Origin: Kineosporiaceae bacterium
GTDB taxonomy: Bacteria; Actinomycetota; Actinomycetes; Actinomycetales; Kineosporiaceae
NCBI GenBank assembly: GCA_016713225.1
Contig: JADJPO010000006.1
Coordinates: forward strand, 62,001-126,000
Direction: 5' to 3'
Length of the DNA stretch: 64,000 nucleotides
The notes under the pieces are model-generated. The model was given only the letters and a program-made list of their open reading frames with translations. It had not been told where the DNA came from and searched no databases. Numbering within the stretch: the stretch's first letter is position 1; every line of letters starts with the position of its first letter. Below, piece after piece: positions 34,336 through 42,209 of this stretch. The translations under genes were made by a program, and so were the position numbers.

Positions 34336-34748
34336 TCGATCGCTCCCTCTGGCTGGATCCGCTCTGACTGTCCTCGGCAGGTGAGATGGCGAGGGTGAGG
34401 CTGCGGTTCCCGGCCGGTGTGCCCGATGCTTCCCGACACCCGTGGTGAACCCCACGAAACCCTCTCATTGCGTCCCACAAGGTCGAGCCGGCGGCGGAAT
34501 CGGTCATCAGGTCCGGGCGCCTGACCGAGCGTCGCGCCCACGGCTCGCCGCTCCCGTTTGGAAGGATGACCCGGGCGATCCGCACGGTGGGTGCCGCATC
34601 GGGCCGATCCGGGTCGATCCGGGTTGGCCGAGGAGGTTGTGTGTCAGGCTCGAGGCATGTCAGTCGATCGACGGCAGCGCCCTCGCACGCCACGACGCGG
34701 CGCGGCCGCCGGGCACATCATCGACGAGAGGCTGGATCGGCGGACGAC
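34336..34748. other. 413-bp divergent spacer with a half palindrome and an upstream small ORF
   Basis: No conventional gene is evident between the SSI-like lipoprotein and the E1 gene. Positions 34434-34461, read on the minus strand, give GGTTTCGTGGGGTTCACCAC, a single arm of the GGCTTCGTCGAGTTG family without its partner arm. The right part contains a 31-codon ORF that overlaps the E1 start. The E1 frame itself is open upstream to 34566, but that region is Arg/Gly-rich and unlike the protein family. Confidence 0.55.
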
Positions 34749-34752
34749 ATGA
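34657..34752 (+). CDS. Possible 31-residue leader ORF coupled to the E1 gene
   Basis: ATG at 34657 opens MSVDRRQRPRTPRRGAAAGH and ends in TGA at 34750-34752, overlapping the E1 start as ATGA. Such an overlap is typical of translational coupling. The peptide is strongly basic and has no recognised family, and no good ribosome-binding site precedes it (AGGAGG is 20 bp too far). It could be a chance ORF. Confidence 0.3.
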   Translation: MSVDRRQRPRTPRRGAAAGHIIDERLDRRTT

Positions 34753-37133
34753 CGCTCTCGGCTGCCGATCTGCGCGTCCCCGGTGCGGGTGAGGAACTCA
34801 TCGCGCACCTGACCCCGGTCCTCGCCGGGCTGGAGCGCCACCGCCCGGACGTCGCGCCCGCCGGCCCGCTCGCCGGGTCGCCGGTACCGGCTTCGCCCCC
34901 GGTGTCGGCTGCGTCGGCGGTGTCGGTGACGCTTCCCGGCGCGCGAACCCCCCACGACCCGCGGGCCGTGGCCGCCGAGGAACGTGAGGGGCTGCTCGAC
35001 CTGTTCGACGCCCAGGTGTCGAGCCGCTGGCTGGACGTCGCGGCGCGCCGGATGCGGGCCGCCGGCGAGGGCTTCTACACCATCGGCTCGGCCGGTCACG
35101 AGACGAACGCCGCCGTCGCGCTGGCGATGCGCCGCGACGACCCGGCGTTGCTGCACTACCGCTCCGGGGCCTTCTACCTGGCCCGAGCCGCGCAGCGGCA
35201 CGCCGAGCCGACCGCCGGGGCGGCGGCGCGCCGCCTCGACGGCATCATGGACGTCGCGCTGGGCTTGGCCGCCAGCGCCCACGAACCCATCGCCGGTGGC
35301 CGGCACAAGGTGTTCGGCCATCCCGACCTGGCCGTGATCCCGCAGACCTCGACCATCGCCAGTCACCTGCCGCGGGCGCTGGGGGTCGCCTGGGCCATCG
35401 GACGGCAGGCGGCCCTCCCCGCCCGGCTGCGGCGCCGGCTGCACTGGCCCGACAACGCCGTGGCGGTGGCCTCGTTCGGGGACGCCTCGGCGAACCACTC
35501 CACCGCCGTCGGTGCCATCAATGCGGCCCGATGGGCTGCGCACCAGGGGATTCCGATTCCGTTGCTGCTCCTGCTGGAGGACAACGGCATCGGCATCTCG
35601 ACCCGGACGCCGACCGGCTGGCCCGAGGCGATGTTCGCCGCTGCGCCCGGGTTGGTCTACCGGCACGACGACGCCGAGGACCCGCTGATCAGCCTGCGGA
35701 CGGCGCGCGAGGCGGTCGATCACGCGCGCGAGCAGCGGGTGCCGGTGTTGCTGCACCAGCGCACGGTCCGGATCGGCGGGCATGCCGGATCGGACGTCGA
35801 GTCCGCCTACCGCAGCCCCTCCGAGATTGCCGGTGACCTGTTGCGCGACCCGGTGGCGGCCACCATGCGCGCCCTGGTCGAGCATGGCGTGCTGACGGCC
35901 GAGGACGTCCGGCGGCGCTGGGCGGAACGTCGCGACGAGGTGAGCGAAGCGGTGGCCGAGGCGCTGCGCCGTCCGCGGCTGACCTCCGCTGCCGAGGTGC
36001 TCGAGCCGCTGTCGCCGCGCCGTCCGGAGCAGGTGGCCGCCGCGGCGGTGGCCAGTGCCGAGCCGCCCGAGCGGGCGCGAGTGTTCGGCGAGAAGCTGCC
36101 CGAGACCGAGGGCGGGCTGACGCTGGCCGCCAGCATCAACCGGGCGTTGCTGGACGTCGGCGCCGCGCACGCCGAGCTGCTGGTGCTGGGTGAGGACGTG
36201 GCCCGCAAGGGTGGGGTGTACGGCGTGACCCGCGGGCTGCAGCGGCGGCTGGGTGCCTCGCGTGTGATCGACACCGTGCTGGACGAGCAGACCGTGCTCG
36301 GCATGGCCCTGGGTGCCGGCGTCAGCGGCCTGCTGCCGGTGCCCGAGATCCAGTACCTGGCCTACCTGCACAATGCGCTGGACCAGATCCGTGGCGAGGC
36401 AGCGAGTCTGCAGTTCTTCTCGCAGGGCGCCTACCGCAACCCGCTGGTGGTCCGGGTGCAGGGGCTGGCCTATCAGAAAGGGTTCGGGGGCCACTTCCAC
36501 AACGACAACGCCATCGGGGCGCTGCGCGACATCCCCGGGCTGGTGATCGCCTGCCCCGCCCACCCCTCGGACGCCCCGGCCGTGATGCGCACCTGCCTGG
36601 CCGCCGCACGGGTCGACGGCACGGTGAGTGTCGTGCTGGAACCCATTGCGCTGTATCACGAACGTGACATGCTCACCCCCGGTGACGGCGGCTGGCTGGC
36701 GCCGTACACCCCGCCTGAGTTGTGGTCGATGACGCACGTGCCGATCGGGCGCGCTGCCACCTGGGGCACTGGAACCGACCTGACGATCGCCACCTTCGGC
36801 AACGGCCTGCGCATGTCACTTCGGGCCGCAGATGTGTTGGCGCGTAAGGGAATCGGCGTCCGAGTGGTCGACCTGCGCTGGCTCGCCCCGTTGCCGGTGG
36901 CCGATGTGGTGCGCGAGGCCCGGGCCACGGGCCGCCTGCTGATCGTCGACGAGACCCGGCGCAGTGGTGGCGTCAGCGAGGGCCTGGTGACCGCGATGCT
37001 CGAGGCCGGTTTCGACGGCCGCCTGATGCGGATCGCGGGCGACGACTCCTACGTGCCGCTGGGTGATGCCGCGAATCTGGTTCTGGTGCAGCAGAACGAC
37101 ATCGAGGACGCCGCCCAGCGCCTGATGAGCTGA
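34749..37133 (+). CDS. Fused alpha-beta E1 component of a 2-oxoacid dehydrogenase
   Basis: A 794-residue thiamine-diphosphate enzyme in which the E1 alpha (about 75-420) and E1 beta (about 450-794) subunits are one chain. The alpha part has GSAGHETNAAVALAMRRDD, KVFGHPDLAVIPQTSTIASH and the TPP motif starting GDASANHSTAVGAINAARWA with the distal EDNGIGIST. The beta part has LLVLGEDVARKGGVYGVTRG, DTVLDEQTVLGMALGAGVSG, and VVDLRWLAPLPVADVVREAR. The closest type is branched-chain 2-oxoacid or pyruvate E1; it decarboxylates the acid and passes the acyl group to a lipoyl E2. No E2 or E3 gene is in the window, so it must use subunits encoded elsewhere. The N-terminal 70 residues are Pro/Ala-rich linker. 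Confidence 0.9.
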   Translation: MTLSAADLRVPGAGEELIAHLTPVLAGLERHRPDVAPAGPLAGSPVPASPPVSAASAVSVTLPGARTPHDPRAVAAEEREGLLDLFDAQVSSRWLDVAARRMRAAGEGFYTIGSAGHETNAAVALAMRRDDPALLHYRSGAFYLARAAQRHAEPTAGAAARRLDGIMDVALGLAASAHEPIAGGRHKVFGHPDLAVIPQTSTIASHLPRALGVAWAIGRQAALPARLRRRLHWPDNAVAVASFGDASANHSTAVGAINAARWAAHQGIPIPLLLLLEDNGIGISTRTPTGWPEAMFAAAPGLVYRHDDAEDPLISLRTAREAVDHAREQRVPVLLHQRTVRIGGHAGSDVESAYRSPSEIAGDLLRDPVAATMRALVEHGVLTAEDVRRRWAERRDEVSEAVAEALRRPRLTSAAEVLEPLSPRRPEQVAAAAVASAEPPERARVFGEKLPETEGGLTLAASINRALLDVGAAHAELLVLGEDVARKGGVYGVTRGLQRRLGASRVIDTVLDEQTVLGMALGAGVSGLLPVPEIQYLAYLHNALDQIRGEAASLQFFSQGAYRNPLVVRVQGLAYQKGFGGHFHNDNAIGALRDIPGLVIACPAHPSDAPAVMRTCLAAARVDGTVSVVLEPIALYHERDMLTPGDGGWLAPYTPPELWSMTHVPIGRAATWGTGTDLTIATFGNGLRMSLRAADVLARKGIGVRVVDLRWLAPLPVADVVREARATGRLLIVDETRRSGGVSEGLVTAMLEAGFDGRLMRIAGDDSYVPLGDAANLVLVQQNDIEDAAQRLMS

Positions 37134-37158
37134 GGTCGGCAGGCGGGCTGCCGGGAAC

Positions 37159-38496
37159 TCAGCCCAGCCGGCAGCCCACCACCGTCGTCGCCAGCGTGTC
37201 GAGGGCGAGCCGCACCGAGGTGTTCTTGCCCACGATCCCGTTCTCGACGAAGGCGAACACCCGGTCGCGTCCGTCGGCGCCCTGGGCCACCCCGGCGAGG
37301 GCGACGGCGTCGTCCAGGGTTCCGGTCTTGGCCAGCACCTGCCCCTGCGCGCAGCGATGCGCGGTGATGCGGTAGCGCGTGGCCAGGGTTCCGGTCTGCC
37401 CGGCCCGCGGAATGCCGTTGGGTGAGAAGACGATCGCCTTGTCGGCCGGGGTATTCCACATCAGACGGACGACGCTGGCCAGGGTGGCCGGGGTCATGCG
37501 CGCCAGCCGCGACAGCCCGGTGCCGTCGATGATGCGCACCCCGCCGAGCGGGATGCGGGCCGCGCGCAACACGGCGACCTCGTGCTGGGCCGCCCCCTGC
37601 CAGGTGGCCGGTTTGCCACCGGCCTGGGCGGCATGGCGCAGCAGGAACTCGGCGTAGTCGTTGATGCTGGCGTTGAGCATGCTCGCCACCAGTCGCGAGA
37701 TCGGTGCCGACGCCGTCGTGGCCAGTTCGGTGCGGGTTGCGGGTGTGGTGGTGATGGTCGACAGCTTCGCCGTCACCCCGCGGGCCTTCAGCGCGGCGAC
37801 GAACGCTCGCCCGGCGGCCAGCGCGCCGTCCGGCTTGCGGTACCCGGCCAGCGTCAGGCCCTGCGGGGGCTGGACGTCGCTGCGGTAGCTCGCCTTCCAC
37901 CCCGGTGCCATGGTCGGCGCCGGGAAGATCGACCGGTCGACGTAGAGCACCACCGAGGTGCGCTTCTGCAACGCCAGCCGACGGGCTGTCGCCTCGGCCA
38001 GCGCCCCGATCCGGGCCGCACCGAGCGAGGGGTCACCACCGCCGCGCAGGTAGATCCGGCCGCGATCGGCGGTGCTCTGATACACCCGCGTGGTCAGCAC
38101 GGCGTCCGGCTTCATCGAGCGCAACACGGTGAAGGCGGTGAGCAGCTTCTGGGTCGAGGCCGGCAGACGTGATCGGCCGTCGAGGTGGCGCCAGATGACC
38201 GTGCCGTCCACCGGGTCGATCACCAGACCCGACAGTGTCGGGCCGAGGTAGCGACTGCCGTCGGCGGCGCTGGTCAGCGTGGTGGTCATGGCCGCGGCGA
38301 ACTGAGCGGCGTCCAAGGCCGTGGTCTGCGCGGCGAGAGCCCGTGGACCCGAGGCTCCCGAGCTCGCCGCCGCCGTCCATGCGGCCACGACCGGTTCGCG
38401 GGTGTCGTCGTTCGCGATCGCGGGCGAGCTCGCCGCGAGCAGGATCGCCGGGGACACCAGCATGGCCACCAGGGCGCCGTGCGCAGACCGTCTCAC
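37159..38496 (-). CDS. dacB: D-alanyl-D-alanine carboxypeptidase/endopeptidase (PBP4 type, S13)
   Basis: A 445-residue low-molecular-mass penicillin-binding protein. A signal peptide (AMLVSPAILLAASSPAIA) precedes a disordered Ala-rich part. The catalytic motifs are SxxK at 114-117 in LPASTQKLLTAF, SxN in MLNASINDYAEF and KTG in VLAKTGTLDDAV. The S13 insertions are recognisable in YLRGGGDPSLGAARIGAL and YVDRSIFPAPTMAPGWK. It trims or cleaves peptidoglycan stem peptides outside the membrane. The GTG at 38496 is selected since it immediately precedes the signal peptide; the open frame reaches 38670. It is divergent from the MMPL gene. Confidence 0.92.
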   Translation of the reverse strand: MRRSAHGALVAMLVSPAILLAASSPAIANDDTREPVVAAWTAAASSGASGPRALAAQTTALDAAQFAAAMTTTLTSAADGSRYLGPTLSGLVIDPVDGTVIWRHLDGRSRLPASTQKLLTAFTVLRSMKPDAVLTTRVYQSTADRGRIYLRGGGDPSLGAARIGALAEATARRLALQKRTSVVLYVDRSIFPAPTMAPGWKASYRSDVQPPQGLTLAGYRKPDGALAAGRAFVAALKARGVTAKLSTITTTPATRTELATTASAPISRLVASMLNASINDYAEFLLRHAAQAGGKPATWQGAAQHEVAVLRAARIPLGGVRIIDGTGLSRLARMTPATLASVVRLMWNTPADKAIVFSPNGIPRAGQTGTLATRYRITAHRCAQGQVLAKTGTLDDAVALAGVAQGADGRDRVFAFVENGIVGKNTSVRLALDTLATTVVGCRLG

Positions 38497-38657
38497 CCCC
38501 GCACCCTCGGCAGGTTCGGCCCGGAACGTGAGAGTCGACCGGAACGCCGGCCCGGCGAGCGTGAGGCGAGTGCGCACGTGACAGATCGGTGACAGGTGGC
38601 TGGCAGGGCCTTCTCGCACGCTCATCGGGTTCACCCGACTCGATCGTGAGGTCACCC

Positions 38658-41600
38658 ATGTTCGACGCACTCACGCACCTGGCACTTCGGCGGGCGCGGA
38701 CCGTTCTGTTGTTCACCCTGCTCGCCACCGTGCTGGCCGGCGTTCTCGGGGCCGGCGCTCTCGACCGGCTGCGTGCCGGCGGCTTCGACGACCCGGACGC
38801 CGAGTCGGCCCGGGCGGTGCAGGTTCTCGAGCGCGACCTCGGTCAGCCCGCGGCCAACCTGGTGCTGCTCGTCACCGCACCCGCCGATCAGCGGGTCGAC
38901 ACCCCCGAGGTCGTCCGCGCCGGGCTGGACGTCGCCCGCCGCCTCGATGCCGAACCCGACGTCCGGGTGCTCGTCAGCTATTGGCAGGCACCCGCCGCCG
39001 CGGCCGAGGCCCTGCGCAGCCGGGATTCGCGCTCGGCCCTCGTGGTCGCCCACCTGGAGGGTGACGAGGACGCCATCGGCGACCGAATCGCCGAGCTGCA
39101 ACCGGCGTTCAGCACCTCGGTCGGTCCCCAAGGGTCCACCGGCGTCGGCGTGCAGATCCGCACCGGCGGCTTCGCCCAGTCGATCACCGACATCACCGGC
39201 CAGGTGCGCAGGGACTTCGCGCGCGCCGAGGCGATCGCCGTACCGCTGACCTTGATCCTGCTGGTGCTCACCTTCGGCTCGGTGCTGGTCGGACTGCTGC
39301 CGTTGATGATCGGGGTGGTCTCGATGGTCGGCACCCTGGCCGTGTTGCGGCTGCTCACCGGCGTCACCGACGTCAGCATCTTCTCGCTCAACCTCACCCT
39401 GGCGCTCGGGCTCGGCCTGGGTATCGACTACGCCCTGCTCATCGTCAACCGGTTCCGCGAGCAACTGCACCACGGGGACGACGTCGAGTCGGCCTTGCGC
39501 ACCACGCTGCACTCCGCCGGCCGCACCGTGCTCTACTCGGCGGCCACGGTCACTGCGGCACTGGCCGCCCTGTTGGTGTTCCCGATGTACTTCCTGCGCT
39601 CGTTCGCCTACGCCGGGATCGCCGTGGTGACCCTCACGGCGCTCGCCGCGGTCGCCGTGCTGCCGTCGGCGTTGCGGCTGCTCGGTCACCGGGCCGCGCG
39701 GCGCCGGTTCGGCCGCCCCACGACGGCCCGCTCGGTGTTCTGGGAGCGGCTGGCCCGGGTGGTCACCCGCCGTCCGGTGCTGACCGGCGTCCCGGCGGTG
39801 GCCCTGCTGGCCCTGCTCGCCGTGCCCATGGGCTCGGTGGCCTTCGGCCTGCCGGACGACCGGACGGTGCCGGCCGAGCTCTCGCAGGCCCGCCGGGTCG
39901 GTGACGTGTTGCGGGGGCAGTTCACCAGTCGCGAGAACGACGCCGTGGTGATCGCCTTGCCGTCCACGCCACCGCAGGCCACGGCCTCCTACGCCGCCGG
40001 CCTCTCACGGTTGGATCACGTGAGTCGGGTGGACGCGCCGTCCGGCACCTTCGTGGCCGGCGCCCGGGTCGGCCCAGGTCGCGCGGACCTGGGCGCCACC
40101 ACGGCGTCGGGGCGCCTCGCCTCGGCGGTTCGCGTGGTGCCGGACGCCGAGGTCTACAGCCAGACGGCGCAACAGGTGGTGCACCAGATCCGTGCCCTGC
40201 CCGCACCGGGCGAGCGGCTGGTCGGCGGCCCCACCGCCCGGCTGGTCGACGTCAACGCGACCATCGGCGCCCGGTTGCCGTTCGTGGGGCTGCTGATGAT
40301 GCTGAGCAGCTTCGTGGTGATCTTCCTGTTCACCGGCTCGGTGGTGTTGCCGCTGAAGGCCCTGGTCACCACGATGCTCGGCATCGGAGCGGTGCTCGGC
40401 GCCATGGTGTGGATGTTCCAACAGGGCCACGGCGCCGACCTGTTCGGCTTCACCGCCACCCCGCTGTCGGTCTCGATCCCGCCGCTGATGTTCTGCCTGG
40501 CGTTCGGCCTCTCGATGGACTACGAGGTCTTCCTGCTCGGCCGGATCAGTGAATACCACCGCGCCGGCCTGGACACCTCGGCGGCCGTGATCGCCGGGAC
40601 CGCGCACACCGGGCGCATCGTGACCGCCGCCGCGGCCCTGATGTCGGTGACCTTCCTGGCGTTCGCGACCAGCTCGGTCAGCTTCATCCAGATGCTCGGA
40701 TTGGGCTGCGCGTTCGCGGTGCTGCTGGACGCCACGGTGATCCGCGGCGTCCTGGTGCCGGCCGCGATGCGGCTGGCCGGGCGAGCGAACTGGTGGGCGC
40801 CGTCGGTGGTGCGCCGGTTGCACGACCGGGTAGGCCTGGCCGAGCCGGCCATGGCTCCCACGTCGACTCTCAGGCCGACTCTCACGTCGACTCTCACGTC
40901 CGCTGCAGCGCCGGCTTCCGGCGTTGCCGGCCTGGCCGAGCCCGGGGTCGCCCCGGGTCGAGGTGCTCACCAACGGGAACCCGATCGGGTCGCGGCGATG
41001 ACCGCCCACGAGGGGTGCGCGTCCCCCGAGAGCCTGCAGCAGGGTGAGGTGGGGTCGGTGCGCCCGCTGAGCGCCCCGGCGCGCACCATGACGGCGATCC
41101 AGGTCCGCGCCCACGGCGGGCCGGACATCTTGACCGAGGTGCGATTGCCGGTACCGCCCCCGGGGCCGGGTGAGGTGCTGGTGCGCAACGCCTGGATCGG
41201 GGTCAACTACGTCGACCTGCAGCATCGCGCAGGAGAGGCCTTCCCCGTGACGTTGCCACTGGTACCCGGCACCGAGGCGAGCGGGGTGGTCGAGGCGGTC
41301 GGGGCCGGCGTCCATCCCGGGTTGCGCGGCCGTCCGGTGGTGCACCTGGGCCACCTGGCGGGGGTCTACGCCGAGTACACGGCGGTGCCGGTCGAGTACG
41401 TGAGCGTGGTGCCGGACGACATCCCGCTGGACGTCGCAGCGGCCGTCGCGATGGCCGGCACCACCGCGCATGTCCTGGTGCGGATGGCCTCCTGGGTGAT
41501 CGCGCGCACCATCGTGGTCCACGGCGCGGCCGGGTCGGTCGGTGGGGCGGTGGTGCAGCTCGCCGCGGCCGAGGGGGCTCGGGTCATCGCCATCACCTCG

Positions 41601-42164
41601 ACCCGGGCCAAGGCCGCCGTCGCCCGGGCGCTGGGGGCCCACGACGTGATCATCAGTGGCGTCGTCCCCGGCCCGGCTCAGCTGGCGCACCTGACGGCCG
41701 AGGTGCGTCGGCTCACCGGAACCGGCGCGGACATGGTGTTCGACGCCACCGGCGCACGCACCTTCGAGGCGAGCCTGGACATGCTCGCCACGGGCGGCAC
41801 CCTGATGCTCTACGGCGCGATCACCGGGCATCCTCGGCCCCTGTCACCGCAGAGTCTGTCGGGACTCACCGCCCCCGCGGGGCGAGGCGGCCGATCAGGG
41901 TCGCTCGGGGTGAGGTGGGTGGCCGCCTCGGACTACCTCGCCGGCTCGGCCCGCGGCCAGGTGATGGCCCAGGTGCTGGACGACGTCCGGGGCGGTCGGC
42001 TGTCGGCTCGGGTGGTCGAGCGCTACCCGCTGGTCGAGGCAGCCGCCGCACACCGCGCCCTGGCCGGGCGTCGGCTCACCGGCAAGGTGCTGTTGCGCGC
42101 CTCGTCATGGGCCGGTGCCGGCGGACTCGGGGTGCCGCCGGGTGGCCTGGGTGATCTCGGGTAG
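38658..42164 (+). CDS. MMPL/RND-type transporter in frame with a zinc-less quinone oxidoreductase
   Basis: One uninterrupted 1168-residue frame. Residues 1-725 are an MMPL transporter with 11-12 helices in the usual two halves: ALGLGLGIDYALLIVNRFRE and AFGLSMDYEVFLLGRISEYH are the paired signature segments, with large external loops between helices 1-2 and 7-8. Residues 726-810 are a low-complexity linker with tandem TSTLRPT/TSTLTS and two GLAEP copies. Residues 811-1168 are a complete medium-chain reductase: MTAIQVRAHGGPDILTEVRL, GTEASGVVEAVGAG, and the NADPH motif VVHGAAGSVGGAVVQLAAAE. An internal ATG at 41088 (residue 811) could start the reductase separately, but no stop separates the parts and no clear ribosome-binding site precedes it. 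MMPL proteins export lipids or drugs. Confidence 0.85.
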   Translation: MFDALTHLALRRARTVLLFTLLATVLAGVLGAGALDRLRAGGFDDPDAESARAVQVLERDLGQPAANLVLLVTAPADQRVDTPEVVRAGLDVARRLDAEPDVRVLVSYWQAPAAAAEALRSRDSRSALVVAHLEGDEDAIGDRIAELQPAFSTSVGPQGSTGVGVQIRTGGFAQSITDITGQVRRDFARAEAIAVPLTLILLVLTFGSVLVGLLPLMIGVVSMVGTLAVLRLLTGVTDVSIFSLNLTLALGLGLGIDYALLIVNRFREQLHHGDDVESALRTTLHSAGRTVLYSAATVTAALAALLVFPMYFLRSFAYAGIAVVTLTALAAVAVLPSALRLLGHRAARRRFGRPTTARSVFWERLARVVTRRPVLTGVPAVALLALLAVPMGSVAFGLPDDRTVPAELSQARRVGDVLRGQFTSRENDAVVIALPSTPPQATASYAAGLSRLDHVSRVDAPSGTFVAGARVGPGRADLGATTASGRLASAVRVVPDAEVYSQTAQQVVHQIRALPAPGERLVGGPTARLVDVNATIGARLPFVGLLMMLSSFVVIFLFTGSVVLPLKALVTTMLGIGAVLGAMVWMFQQGHGADLFGFTATPLSVSIPPLMFCLAFGLSMDYEVFLLGRISEYHRAGLDTSAAVIAGTAHTGRIVTAAAALMSVTFLAFATSSVSFIQMLGLGCAFAVLLDATVIRGVLVPAAMRLAGRANWWAPSVVRRLHDRVGLAEPAMAPTSTLRPTLTSTLTSAAAPASGVAGLAEPGVAPGRGAHQREPDRVAAMTAHEGCASPESLQQGEVGSVRPLSAPARTMTAIQVRAHGGPDILTEVRLPVPPPGPGEVLVRNAWIGVNYVDLQHRAGEAFPVTLPLVPGTEASGVVEAVGAGVHPGLRGRPVVHLGHLAGVYAEYTAVPVEYVSVVPDDIPLDVAAAVAMAGTTAHVLVRMASWVIARTIVVHGAAGSVGGAVVQLAAAEGARVIAITSTRAKAAVARALGAHDVIISGVVPGPAQLAHLTAEVRRLTGTGADMVFDATGARTFEASLDMLATGGTLMLYGAITGHPRPLSPQSLSGLTAPAGRGGRSGSLGVRWVAASDYLAGSARGQVMAQVLDDVRGGRLSARVVERYPLVEAAAAHRALAGRRLTGKVLLRASSWAGAGGLGVPPGGLGDLG

Positions 42165-42209
42165 CGGTGTGGGTAGGCCGCACACCACCGGGCGTGCTGT
42201 CATGAACGG

